A stretch of DNA of 36,645 bases from Physocladia obscura (Eukaryota > Chytridiomycota > Chytridiomycetes > Chytridiales > Chytriomycetaceae). Under the pieces are notes generated by a model. It ran no database searches. It saw only the letters and a list, made by a program, of their open reading frames with translations, and was not told the DNA's origin. Position numbers and translations under genes: made by a program. Each line of letters starts with the position of its first letter. The first letter of the stretch is position 1. The stretch lies in contig JADGJH010000047.1 in NCBI GenBank assembly GCA_027596945.1, forward strand, positions 1 through 36,645, read 5' to 3'. Shown piece by piece: positions 21,401 through 34,640 of this stretch.

Positions 21401-23006
21401 TGGCCAAAAATTTGCCACTCATTGAAAATTTCATGGCCAAAATAGATCCAGCTATCGGAATATGGCGGTTGTCAGGATCTTCAGCCAGAAGTTTCAGTTC
21501 AGTTTTTTTTGACGGTGGAACAACAGTTACTCCTGCATTCGAAGAAGTAGTTGCAGATGTGATGACTTGCACTCGGCGCAACCGTGATAATTCAACAATT
21601 TTGTTTTTTGCTTTTACGGGCAAATATCCGGAAATTGTTGCCTTTCGAATCCGACGGTATCGTGTATTTCCGATTGCTTGCTCTTCGCGATCTTCATTTT
21701 CGTGCATTACTGAGCTCCCTTTTACAGATGACGCCGGGATTCGTTTTTGCATCTTAAATCCAATTCCATGATGTATATTTGATGGCTGAAGAGACGATTG
21801 CTTGGATTGTGACTGTTCAAATGGAAAAGTTTTCAACAATTAAACTCAATTACAAATCAAGGACAAAATACTTACAGATTTAAGGCCAAAAGAAAATCTT
21901 TGCATCAATGACTGCTTTTTTAAGCTTTCAACTGAATCAGCCGTAGTGCTCGAATTTTTTGATACGGCCGAGGCGGCGTCTTCGGCTGGAAGCTTCCTTT
22001 CAATTTTTGGAGATGAATTTTCAACAGTTATAATTGGTGTCAATTCTCCGCTCTTTCTCGATAGATCATTTATTTGTACAGATCTTGCTTCGACAGCGGA
22101 TTTCGGATTTAAATTCTTGAAGAAAGTTGAATCAGAAACCGATGAATCAAATATTGAGTTTGGTCGTGCGGGAGAGATATAGTTACGCCCTCCGATAGAA
22201 GCTGAACTCGAAATATGCAAATCACTTTGAACTTCCAGCTCTTCTTTTAAATCAGGGGTTAAGTGGTGATTATCGCCAGAATTGTTTGACCTTTCATCCA
22301 AATCCAAATCAGAATCCTCATCTTTGTCATCATCATCATCCTCTTCATCGTCCTCATCGTCAAGTTCGCGATCATCAGCATCAATATCGTCATCGTCATA
22401 ATCATTATTGTAATTTTCGCCATCGTGGAGACTGCGATTTTCCACATAACTGTCATGGTTCAGCGGATAATAAGGAACAGAATTGCCGCTTTTGTTTGAG
22501 GCACTGTTAAGATTCGCAAAGTTAGGACTATTTGCAGCGGTATTGGAATGTGAGTCTGGGGTGTCGTAATCATCGACAGTTGTTGTATTGTTGCTGTTTC
22601 TTCTCATCATTAAATTTCTAGATCAATTTCAGAAAGAAACAAGCACAACACGCAATCTGTAATACATACTCTAGCGATGTGGTTGCTATTGCTGCATTAA
22701 CTGTTGGCTGGCGCATCATCAATAAGCTGACGGCGCGACGGCCCATTTGCAGCGAATACGAAGCCAGATTTGAGAGTCTAGTTCTGTGTTCTTGATTTGG
22801 TTCCTTTTCTTCTTCGGTCCCCCGTTCTTGGAAATCACCCGGTGCATCTAAATCTGGAGCCGCCGGAGCAATTGCAATTGTCTCTTTACCGGGTTTACCG
22901 GGCGAACCGGGTGGAGTTAGCGTTGATTGGGAAATGGTTGTCGGAAATTGAAGCAGAATGATTTTGATTTCTGAAAAGAAACAAACATCACAAAGCAAAT
23001 AGATAA

Positions 23007-23013
<7 letters not shown>
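18476..23013 (-). CDS. WDR44-family WD-repeat protein
   Basis: Read on the minus strand, exons 22670 upward, 22617-21876, 21812-20117 and 20049-18476 join in phase. From ATG 22610 the product would be 1,334 aa; the phase-compatible upstream exon is open to an ATG at 23013 (1,451 aa). The start is unresolved because 23013 overlaps the cullin start. The N-terminus is disordered with a long Asp/Glu run. WD repeats follow, for example TASADKTVRLWHI, VTSVRFHPTDEQTFISGG, VTATDSRVRLFNLRDKSLV and GSEDARVYLWDLD, then the conserved CAIFAPTK. This order matches WDR44 (Rabphilin-11), a Rab11-binding protein of endosome recycling; that role here is by family inference. A Ser-rich tail ends in a Cys pattern, CHCGSKNF then CVEC, like a small zinc ribbon. 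Confidence 0.88.
22671..23006. promoter_or_regulatory. Shared head-to-head region of the WDR44-like gene and cullin
   Basis: The two genes are divergent, and their ATG codons are either about 400 bp apart (WDR44 start at 22610) or overlapping (start at 23013). Any promoter activity for both must lie in or around this stretch, which also contains the phase-compatible first WDR44 exon. No defined promoter element is visible. Confidence 0.35.
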
Positions 23014-26016
<3,003 letters not shown>

Positions 26017-26726
26017 GTGTTTTTTTTTTGTTCTGTTTTTGTTATTGTGCTTTTGTATTTTTTGCTTTTGTTTTTGTTTTTTGGTTGCGAACGCATAAAT
26101 GTTTCACTTAAGAAGAAATCTGAGTAGCAATTTTTCAGCAGGCTTTTTATTTTATCGTGCGCCATCAGTGCATTAGTTCATTCAAATGACCTAAAATGCT
26201 GTGAATTTTTAAACTCTGTGTACAAAGTATACAGCACTTGTAGGGGCTCAATTATGCTTGGTTGCGTTTTCCGTCTTTTGGTTGCTATTGAAGCTGTTAT
26301 TAAGGCTATGGTGTTGGAATATCTTAAATTGCAGCTAATATTTCTGCATACAATGCCAGTAAGATTGCCAATTCAACTGATGGAAGTTTGATCTTTTTTG
26401 TTTTTGCTTTGTTTAGTTTTTGAAGGTTTGGTGATAATCAATTCTTCATCTGCTTCATAGTGATCACTTTCAAAAAACATGATTTATGAAATTGTTGAGT
26501 CCTCAGTCATGTCTGACAAACTGCTTCAGAGTTCTCAAATATTACAAAATTATATTAATATTTACGCATTACAGGTGACAAAATCAGCTATATTTGAATG
26601 TACAGATCAAATACCAACTTGCACCAAAATACTTCAACAATCAGCATGCCAGAAAAGCTCATTAAGCTTTTCTTTTTGATTGCCGCTTTTTCTTAACAGT
26701 GCTACAGTGTTATAAAGAATGTGTCT
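26017..26726. other. Intergenic region between cullin and transposon
   Basis: T-rich 3' flank of cullin, then AT-rich CpG-poor DNA. The minus strand just left of the transposon keeps a short open frame (stop at 26634) that may be half of an interrupted ORF (see findings). No gene supported. Confidence 0.4.
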
Positions 26727-26729
26727 ATT

Positions 26730-26810
26730 GGAAGACTTCCAAAACTGGGACAAATGACAAAGACAAAATGTCTTTGTCCTGGCAAGACAGACAGTTTGTC
26801 CCTGGGACAT
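26730..26810 (+). repeat. Left terminal inverted repeat with internal hairpin
   Basis: Starts GGAAGACTTCC (itself an odd palindrome) and contains GACAAAGACA-AAA-TGTCTTTGTC, a perfect 10-bp stem with a 3-nt loop. It pairs with the right end at 29695-29773. Confidence 0.88.
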
Positions 26811-26878
26811 TTTTGTAAAGATGAAAAAATGGTCTTGACAAAAACAAATTTTTATCCCAAAAAACACAAAACATAAAA

Positions 26879-28083
26879 ATGAACAAACAGCCAACTCAGA
26901 GCACCAACAAAGCACCCAAAACACCAGCAGCAGCAACAGCAATCAAACCATGTGGAAATAATTGGCAGCCGCATGCAATAAAAAATTTACTGGATATTAT
27001 TGAAGATGTCCTTCTGTCTGGGTCAAATGAATGGGATGTCATTGTCACGTGGTATACAGTGCTGGGCTACAATCAAGACGCAGAAGCTGTTAAAAGCAAG
27101 TACAAGAAGCTACAAAACGTCAAGAAGAAAACTGAAGATCCTACCTGCCCCCTGCAAGTTGTTCGCGCAAAATAAATTGCTTGTCAAATTGATGAAAAAA
27201 ATGACAGTATTGTGCTGGACAACAACAATAATGGTCCAGATGCAATTAATGACAACAGTGGTATTCAGCAGGATGCAGTGTTGGATGATTTGCTGAACTT
27301 GACGCAGCAAGACCTTGATGACAAAATTGACTCAAAATTGACAAAGTGCAATCAAATAATGAAGCTGATCCTGACAGTGACAACAACATACCAGGTTCAC
27401 AAATAACCATTGCTACCAAACAACCTGCATTACATGAGCTCCCAAAAATCAGGTACTGTTTTTCTTTATGCCTTTACCACTCAAACAATATTTCTAGTTC
27501 CACTTCTATTGCAACAAGCAAAGTTGGTCTTACAGTAAAAGAACTTCAGTCCATTGTTGTTGCAAATTTACGTTGCACATCTGATCCAATGAGTGCATCA
27601 GAATTGTCTTCAACTTTTAGTACGATGGCAAAAAAAAGGAAGGCTATTGACAATTCAATTTTATTGTAAGTTCATTATTTTATTATTACTGTATCATGTG
27701 CATATTATCACTGTTTATTTTCTTAGAATACAGAATGATTCAAAAAATTTGATGCAATTACTGGGGATGTTTCTTATCCAAAATGAAAGAATGCAAAAGA
27801 TGAAAGGGAAAGAAGACAAAAAGAATGTGAAGAATGAGAATTACAACAAAGGATTGAGATGAAAAGATTCAAGATGGAAGCAGAAGAGTGCTGGGAAAAG
27901 CGCAAAATTGAGATGATGCGACTGGTGCTATTGTTAAAAAAAGGAAGCAGTGGTAGTGTGTCAAGTTCTTCCTGTCCTCCCTCATTGCAATTTGCAAGAT
28001 CATCAAACAAAAACTTGGTCATCGGCTCAAAGCCAGGTCATCAGCTCAAGGCTGGTCCATCAGCAAAAACTGGCATCAGCTGA
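26879..28083 (+). pseudogene. DUF6818 (Myb/SANT-like) transposon gene, broken
   Basis: The first frame (ATG 26879) has a Thr/Ala/Gln-rich leader, then WQPHAIKNLLDIIEDVLLSG, EWDVIVTWY and KSKYKKLQNVKKKTEDPTCP, then VVRAK. This is the DUF6818 signature known from oomycete and fungal proteins and is probably DNA-binding. A TAA at 27173-27175 interrupts the conserved RAK-I-x-x-x-I helix, which continues in frame as IACQIDEKNDSIV. A frameshift near 27330 leads to KVQSNNEADPDSDN. Likely introns at 27453-27497 and 27666-27726 follow, and a second frameshift near 27800 leads into a Glu/Arg-rich coiled tail with one more stop (RIEMKRFKMEAEECWEKRK). It sits inside the TIR element, convergent with the transposase. 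Confidence 0.82.
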
Positions 28084-28539
28084 AGCCAGTAAACAGTGGA
28101 GAGTCATTAATCCTGCAACGTCTGCATTAAATAATTAAAACTCATCACAGCAAAGCAATGGAAATAGGTCCAGAATGAACTTGGGAAATTTTTGAACCCT
28201 GGCTAGGTCCCGAGAATAGCCAGGTGGTGTTTTTTACACTCTGGAGATAAATATAATAGATAGAACAAATAGAAACTGGTAAGTACAGTTAATAAATACA
28301 AACACAATGTTTTCTCTTTTTTCCATTAAGATACCGAGTCCTTGTTCTGGTACCGCCAGCAACAAGAACCCTTCTCTTTACACTCAGGCTGCACTCTGTC
28401 AATGCCAGCATCTAGAGCCGCCTCATCACCCATTGCCCTGGTTGCCTGACCATGTCCTGTCACCTGGGGGTAAACTTCTCTTTGCAAGCTTGTATTTGCT
28501 GGTCCAATTATCAGGCAGTCCATTCCATTTTTGGCAATA

Positions 28540-29640
28540 CTGACACCTCCTAATCCTGGGGAATACGCCATCCAGGGGCATTAGCAGCCTGCGATAAATA
28601 TTTTCAACTGCTCCCATTCCCTATTCAGCTGCTTAATGAATTGAAGTAATTGCATTACTTACTGCTTGTAAATTACGCCTAACATTTGCTAGTGCTTGAT
28701 CCAAACCTCCGTCTTTGAGAGGAGTTACGATCTTGTTGAACATTTTGTCATTGACTGGAAAGGCCAAATCAGCACAGACTCCGGACTTTTTCAAAGTGAA
28801 TTCTTTGTCCAGTAGCTTTTCACAAAATGCACAGCTTGTTTTGCCATCATTCCAAGAACCGGGGCAGTTGTGTTTCATCCATATAATTGTTCCTGTTTGT
28901 TTGTGTGTGTTGAATAAAATAGAATATGTTATCAGCTTACCATCAACACCAAAACAGAGCACTCCAGTAACATATATGCAATGTAGCGAGTCATTATACA
29001 TAGCATTTTGCTTGTCTGCAAAAGATGGCTCTTGCACTTGGTAGTTTTTTCTGTCAATGAAACCAAACTTGTTCTTGACAAATGGCACTCATAATTTGAC
29101 TTGTTTACCCCATAGAACTTGTTGCTGGTAAGTTGGCCATGCAATTTGAGCATCTTTGATATTCCTGAGTGATAGTAGAAGTGCCAATTCTGCATTTGAT
29201 AATATGAGACAAGGTAGCAGGGATGCCAAACATCTCACATAATGTCTTGTTTTCCATGGTTCCACAGTAATAGTGCAGCAGCAATCCAAGCCCCATGATC
29301 TTTGATGTTACTTTTGGTGGTCATCTGTTTTGGCACCTGCCACTCTTGACAATATAGTATTTCTAGAATCCGTCAAGTAGTTCCAGAAATGTATGCATAT
29401 TGACAGAGACAATATTGATAAAGCCTGCTGGATTTTTGTTGTAGCTGCTGAGTAGTTGCTGCCAAAAGCAATAGTTCAGATTTCCCAGATTTGCATTTGT
29501 CAAAGCTGATTTTTTGCCCTTAATAATGCCAGTATTTGAATGCGCATGTGAGATTGTGTGCAATGCAGAGAATGCAAAGCAGTAACGTTGGGTTTGCATT
29601 CATTTCAAGCTCAGCAATGTCCATTTCTTTTCTTTTTTTT
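28540..29640 (-). pseudogene. DDE transposase (DDE_Tnp_4/Harbinger-like), broken
   Basis: Minus-strand pieces in order: CFWQQLLSSYNKNPAGFINI, MGLGLLLHYYCGTMENKTLC, then after a frameshift IAWPTYQQQVLWG, then FGFIDRKNYQVQEPSFADKQ, CIYVTGVLCFGVDG. A 48-nt intron lies at 28940-28893, followed by IIWMKHNCPGSWND, VCADLAFPV, TPLKDGGLDQ and GMGAVENIYRRLLMPL. FID, CAD-x-AFP and the Glu before GMG are the expected catalytic triad positions. At least four internal stops (two upstream of MGLG, one before VPFVKNKFG, and two in SIH*AAE*GMG) and one frameshift inactivate it. The last two stops look like CAA to TAA and TGG to TAG changes. Confidence 0.85.
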
Positions 29641-29694
29641 TGTCTTTTTTGGAACAAATGATTTGGTTTATTTTTGAAGACACCATTGGGACAA

Positions 29695-29773
29695 AATTCT
29701 AAGACAAACTGCCTGTCCCGCTGGAACAAAGACATTTTGTCTTTTTCATTTTTCCCAGTTTTGGAAGTCTTCC
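29695..29773 (-). repeat. Right terminal inverted repeat
   Basis: Reverse complement starts GGAAGACTTCCAAAACTGGG, identical to the left end for the first 21 bp, then with scattered substitutions. It includes AAAGACAAAATGTCTTT, the counterpart of the left hairpin. Confidence 0.88.
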
Positions 29774-29776
29774 ATT

Positions 29777-30560
29777 GGTTATTTCTAATGTTAGATTTAT
29801 ATTGAAATTTTGAGCATTGGTAACATTGCCAGGTTAGTAATGAAGATTCTGACATTGCGGATTGAGCATGGTATACAATAAGCATGTCTTCTGTTAAACT
29901 GACAGCGATGCTGCTCTGATGTAAAATGGACTTGGTGTGAAAACAGCAACTTGGCATTTTGCATGATCATTGCAAAACTTTGCAAAAACTTCTTCTATTG
30001 CTGTGTCGGCCACTATAATGAGTGGTTTTAGGTCAACCAGACACAGAATATACATCCTCCACCAGTTTTTCAAGATACCTAGATTCACGAGTGCTGTTTT
30101 GTCACAACAAAATAAAAAGGCATAATTATATTTACCACAAAAACTCAAGTCTTCAACACTTCTCACTTGCAAAAATTGCTTTCAAATTTTTCCAAACATA
30201 GAGTTTAACAGACTAGCGTGTTATCAATATCGAGGCGGTTTCCTTCAAGAAGTTCCCAGGTAACACACAAAACTAGTAGATCAGAATGTTGAATATTTCC
30301 ATTTTTTCTAAGTAAGATTTAATCTCAACTGAGTTAAGAAGACACTATTATAAGTTATAGTTTGTTGAAATTTCGATTTTTTTTTTTTCTTTTAGATTTT
30401 TTCTCACTCTTTTTCAAACTAAATGTAATAAATATTTCTTTCTGATAGTTAAATTTACACACAGACTTCAGTCTATAAAAGTTGCAGACGAAATAACAAA
30501 CAGATTTGGGGATCAAGACAGCTGTTGTAGACAGAATTTTCAAATAATTTTGTTTTGAAC
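29777..30560. other. Right flank of the transposon and upstream region of the splicing-factor gene
   Basis: A minus frame of 92 codons (29894-30172; segments VEDLSFCGKYNYAFLFCCDK and NDHAKCQVAVFTPSPFYI) looks protein-like but has no recognisable domain and no clear partner exons. It may belong to an older repeat gene. From about 30190 the sequence becomes ordinary AT-rich promoter DNA for the gene at 30561. Confidence 0.35.
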
Positions 30561-31867
30561 ATGAGTGCAACTCGGATTGGAGACGATGGAGCGAAATACC
30601 AACTGGATGCGGAAACAGGTGGCTGGTTTCCTGTGGTAATAAATTATTTTCTGGCAAATAACTTAACTGACAATAATCCTTTGTTTCTTTCCCTGTTTTT
30701 GTTTGCAGTGGGACGGCGATGATACTTTAGCGATTCCGCCGATTAACGAATTCAACCCATCCGAGATCTTTGAACCTGTAGACAACACTTTCGCAAACAA
30801 ACCCGGCGCTGGCATTAAGCGAAAGCATGATCAAAGAGACCCCTCTATCAGTACAACAGAACCTGTTCAGCCTCCAAAAAAGAAATTTAACAGTTCCATC
30901 TATGTTTCGAACCTCCCGCCTGACACTACTTTCGACGAAATGAAAGAATTTTTCTCTAAATACGGCATAATCATGGAAGATATTGCTACAGGCTTGCCAC
31001 GCATCAAGATGTATACGGATTCTAACGGTAACTTCAAGGGCGACGCGCTTGTCACATATTTTAAAGAGGAATCAGTAAAGCTTGCCGTTGATTTGCTTGA
31101 TGATTCGGATTTCAGATTGGATACAGGAAGCTCAGGTACCAGAATTCGTGTACAACAAGCCGTGTTCCAGGATAAGGAAAAGAAAACTGATGCCGAAATT
31201 GGAGAGAAGAGTGGAAGCAGTTCCTCTGCCAAGCCTAATAAGCAGGAAAAAAAGAAGGCGCAGAAAAAGATTGAAAACCTGAAAAAGTAAGGTGATACAC
31301 TTTGTCGTAACATATGGATTTACCAAGTTTTTTGTGCGCAGAAAACTTGATTGGTTTGAAGACGAAACTGGAAAAAAGTCGGAAAAGTATAGCAAAATTG
31401 TTATTCTGAAGCATATGTTCACCAAAGGCGAAATTGACGTGCGTTTTATTATTATTATTATCTTATATTTTTTTATTAACATTAAATGCAGGAAGATCCT
31501 ACACTTTTAATAGATTTAAAAGAGGAGGTGCGAGAAGAATGCGAAAAATTTGGAGAAGTGACAAATGTAATACTTTACGATCATTCAGACGACGGTGTCA
31601 TTACTGTACGTTTTAAAGATACTACAGCTGCAGCAAAATGTGTTGAGGTTTGAAACTCAAAATTACGTCTTAAGTTCCTTTTTTTATTATCTTTAACAAA
31701 TTTTTTCAAAGAAAAATAACGGCCGGTTCTTTGGCGGGCGCCGTATCGTGTCATACCTTTTTGATGGAAAAGAAAAATTCAAAGAGACAAAAACCGCTGA
31801 GCAAATTCAAGCTGAAGAAGAAAAACGACTGGCAGCATTTGAAAGTTGGCTGGAAGAGAATCATTAA
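30561..31867 (+). CDS. CUS2: Tat-SF1/Cus2-like U2 snRNP-associated splicing factor
   Basis: RNA-binding factor that in yeast (Cus2) and human (HTATSF1) associates with U2 snRNA/SF3b during prespliceosome assembly. Exons 30561-30635, 30709-31286, 31342-31438, 31492-31647 and 31712-31867 keep phase and give 353 aa. The N-terminus has YQLDAETGGWFPVWD, as in the family. RRM1 is at about 88-175 (SIYVSNLPPDTTFDEMKEFF). A Lys-rich linker ends KKLDWFE. The second RRM is of the UHM type at about 225-320 (IVILKHMFTKGEI, REECEKFGEVTNVILYDHSD, GVITVRFKD) with the R-x-F signature GRFFGGR near residue 307. The C-terminal helix ends RLAAFESWLEENH. It matches Tat-SF1 without that protein's long acidic C-terminus, so it is Cus2-sized. 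Confidence 0.92.
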
Positions 31868-32640
31868 ACAAAATAACAAAAAATAACAACTTTGAGAAGT
31901 AATTGACAGCATCTTTTGCCGTTAGATTTGAGTTTCTTGGTCAACTCTGGATGAAAATAAGTTAATAACCGAATTTTCTCTTGATGACAATGTTATTAAG
32001 ACTAGTTTAAACTGCAAGCAACAAGCACCTCGCGGACTTGCAATCAAATCTGTAGTTTTCAAAATGGTGTTGAAAAATTTAAATTAATTCTAGGAATTTG
32101 CGTGATTACTGTACACAGCCACACATTTTAAATTTGAATATTTCACACGAATGACTGCATTACTCGCGTTCCAAGAAGGAATATACCCTTCGCAATCATT
32201 TATATTGCTCCCGTTTGAAAAATAACTACTATAACTAGTGCACACTACTCACTGAGTTCATAGTCGTGATAGTTTATGCTGATTTTGAGTGAAAAAAATT
32301 CATAAATTTGGGAACACAAATGAAAAACTCGACAGTAAAGTGACCTGTCAATGATTGTTTTTGAGTGCAATTCCCATTCCGTGCTTGAGCTTCTCCTACA
32401 AGCCACATATTAAACTTCAACTAGGCTATTAAAATCTACCAACAAACTTAATCAAACATCCAATTACTGTTCGAAGTTCCACTCACTGCAACCTGTTCCA
32501 GTTGTTATCTCGAATCTTGAGAGTAAGAGTCGCGTTCAAAAACTTGGAGTCCAGCTCAACTATAATGTATCCTTTAACAGCCGTATATGGAAAAATGGTA
32601 TTGGACATTTAAAAAGTTCTATCTTCACATTAACTTATTG
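31868..32640. other. Intergenic region with ordinary base composition
   Basis: AT-rich, CpG still present (for example near 31968, 32032 and 32170). No gene or RNA recognised. It forms the boundary between host genes and the repeat block to the right. Confidence 0.4.
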
Positions 32641-32641
32641 A

Positions 32642-32903
32642 AATTTTATAATATTTGAACTAAATTTTCTTTATTTAAAATAAAGTCCTTTTATAGTTTT
32701 CCCTAATCAATGTAAAAGCCCAAAGACGACTCCAGCTGAAAATCTCAAAAAGAGTGATATGAAAAGGATAGTGAAATCAAAATGAAAAAAGAGTGATAAC
32801 AAAAAGGAAATTGTGTGGAGTAGATAAATTTTTAATGATGAATAAAGGAAATTTTCTTGGGAAAATTTGAGGAGCGGACCAAAACAAAAAAAAAAAAATT
32901 TAA
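32642..32903. repeat. Direct repeat, copy 1 (about 260 bp)
   Basis: Begins aattttataatatttgaact and runs through tttaaaataaagtc, ccctaatcaa, caaaaagagtgat, gtagataa and gaaaatttgag. The same order of words recurs 705 bp downstream at 33347-33608, with many small differences. Family unknown: it could be an LTR-like or MITE-like sequence. Confidence 0.75.
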
Positions 32904-33346
32904 TGTAGAAAATGTAGTATAACCCACAGCTCATTTGTATAAGGTGGCTGGGTCGAGAGGGAAAAAAATGGGTTGGAGTTTTTCAAGCTTTGGTTTTTTG
33001 TTGTTTTTTTGTCTGCTGTATATATTTTCCCCTTGTATGGATATCCCAAAGTTCAGAAATAGATGATCTGCATACTAGAGACTGCGTTGATGCGTGCAAT
33101 TTGGCCTACTTGGATACAATGAGGCTCATGGCCTTGTGGACATCCACATTCTGATTTCAAAGTAACAGGCAACTTTACTGCCTGCAGTGTGAATTGTTGC
33201 AATTGTTGAAGTAGATTCTTCAATACCAACATTTATGAAAACAAGTGCAATGGATTCATTGAGATAAATATTAGCAGGAATGATTGGTTACAGATTTACC
33301 ACTACCAAAGTTTGAGGAGGTATGAGACAAGTCATTCTTGTGTTGC
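32904..33346. other. Spacer between the direct repeats
   Basis: T/G-rich start, then CpG-poor sequence. No open frame of note and no recognised motif. Confidence 0.4.
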
Positions 33347-33608
33347 AATTTTATAATATTTGAACTGTGTATTTATTTAAAATAAAGTCACCTTTATAGT
33401 TCTCCCTAATCAACATACAAGCCCAGAAAGAACTCCACCCAAAAATTTCAAAAAGGGTGATTTGAAAATTGAAATCAAAAAGAGTGATGACAAAGGGAGA
33501 ATTATGTAGGGTAGATTAAATGAATGGCTGTTGATGAATGAAGGGGAATTTTTTTGTGAAAATTTGAGAGGAGTGGATTAATGCAAAATAAAAAAAATTG
33601 CTAAATTT
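33347..33608. repeat. Direct repeat, copy 2 (about 260 bp)
   Basis: Second copy of the sequence at 32642, in the same orientation. It lacks CpG entirely while copy 1 keeps two or so, consistent with further CpG loss in this copy. It ends about 155 bp before the Tc1-like pseudogene. Confidence 0.75.
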
Positions 33609-33763
33609 ATTTCAACAATTATTCAAAATGAAAAATGTGCAACAAAAAGTTTCATTGCAAAAATGAATCATTGTCAACATTGAAACAGATTCTTCTGCAC
33701 AGCCAAGCTGATGAAGGAACCTGAATTCATTGTTTATATGGATATTTTTTTCAAAGAGTAAAT

Positions 33764-34640
33764 ATGACAAAGCTAGCAACAATTTATGGTAAGTCTGTAC
33801 CTACTATTCACAGATGGGTTACTCAATACAGGAATGATGAAGGCATTTCAAAAGCAACCTATAAGTAAGGAAGGACATTCAAAGAAGTGCAACAAACCTG
33901 GATTGTCAAATTTTATTGTCACTGGCCAACAACTTTCTTGGAAGGGTGCCAATCACAAACTTGACTGTTTGGCAAAATTTACACAAAACTGGATACACAT
34001 ATAAGAGGCTGGAAAGGCACACACTACAAATATAGATGGATGATGTGGTTTAATATGCAATGGAATTGAACTTGATTGATTGCTAAATAAACCTCATGTT
34101 TCTTGATGAAATATTGTTTGATATTCACAATGTTGCAAAACTGAGGATACAGTTTACTTGGCAAGAAGATAGTTTATTGTGTCAAGTTTATTCAAAAGTC
34201 AAGAGTCTTGTATCTTGATTTTCTTTAAGTTTGTGAGGATGTTGATTATTTTAAAACAGAAGGGACATTCAATTGCAATTTATTTCTGTGTTACTGTATA
34301 CAGTTGGCTGAATGCAACAGCAAAATCAGGAAATATCCTGGAAATTGCTGAATATGGATGATTGATGGTACCAAAATGCACACAGATTTGAACTCTTCAC
34401 TCATTTTGAATTAATGATATATTTTTTTGAAATAATTGAGCAGAAATTCAAGAAGCTTTATGAAGAGGGAAAAAAGCATTCCCTGTCTATGTTTGCAACA
34501 AAAATAATGAGTCTTTTCTTAAACCACTACTTCAACAAAAAATTTTGACCACTATAGGTAAAGTTGCAACTGTTTTTGATACAGGATCAGGAATATTTTG
34601 CAATGAGGAGTAAGAGATTATTACTTCAAAACTGTGGCTG
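33764..34640 (+). pseudogene. Tc1/IS630-like DDE transposase, heavily decayed
   Basis: From ATG 33764 the frame reads a helix-turn-helix segment (MTKLATIYGKSVPTIHRWVT), a TAA, then GRTFKEVQQTWIVKFYCHWP. In other frames it continues LTVWQNLHKTGYTYKRLERH and YAMELNLIDC, a stop, then NLMFLDEILFD, where Asp of FLDE is the first catalytic residue. Later come DYFKTEGTFN and WMIDGTKMH, with the second catalytic Asp in MIDG, and a C-terminal part KFKKLYEEGKKHSLSMFATK ending near a QNCGW motif. Numerous TAA/TAG/TGA codons and at least two frame changes make it inactive. This order matches IS630/Tc1-type eukaryotic transposases. The region lacks CpG completely. Confidence 0.72.

Larger units (their letters stand above)
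26730..29773. mobile_element. Two-gene TIR DNA transposon, PIF/Harbinger-like (DUF6818 + DDE), decayed
   Basis: A 3,044-bp element bounded by inverted repeats that begin GGAAGACTTCCAAAACTGGG on the left and, reverse-complemented, identically on the right. The repeats remain recognisable for about 70-80 bp. Both ends are flanked by the trinucleotide ATT (26727-26729 and 29774-29776), a 3-bp target duplication as in PIF/Harbinger elements. Each end contains a subterminal palindrome. Inside are a DUF6818 (Myb/SANT-like) gene on the plus strand and a DDE transposase gene on the minus strand, in convergent arrangement. Both genes are broken, so the copy is non-autonomous now. Superfamily assignment rests on the two-gene layout, TSD length and DDE motifs. 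Confidence 0.87.

Noticed and set aside
22286..22510. His-rich plus-strand and Met/Asp-rich minus-strand alternative frames
   Set aside because: They are shadows of the Asp/Glu-run coding region of the WDR44-like gene; the phased exon structure fixes the true frame.
28307..28571. ORFs on both strands between the two transposon genes
   Set aside because: They overlap the 3' end of the decayed DDE gene; the transposase motifs on the minus strand explain the open reading.
29520..29957. 145-codon minus ORF crossing the right transposon end
   Set aside because: It runs through the terminal inverted repeat and the target duplication, so it joins unrelated sequences. Only its last part corresponds to the element's own coding start.
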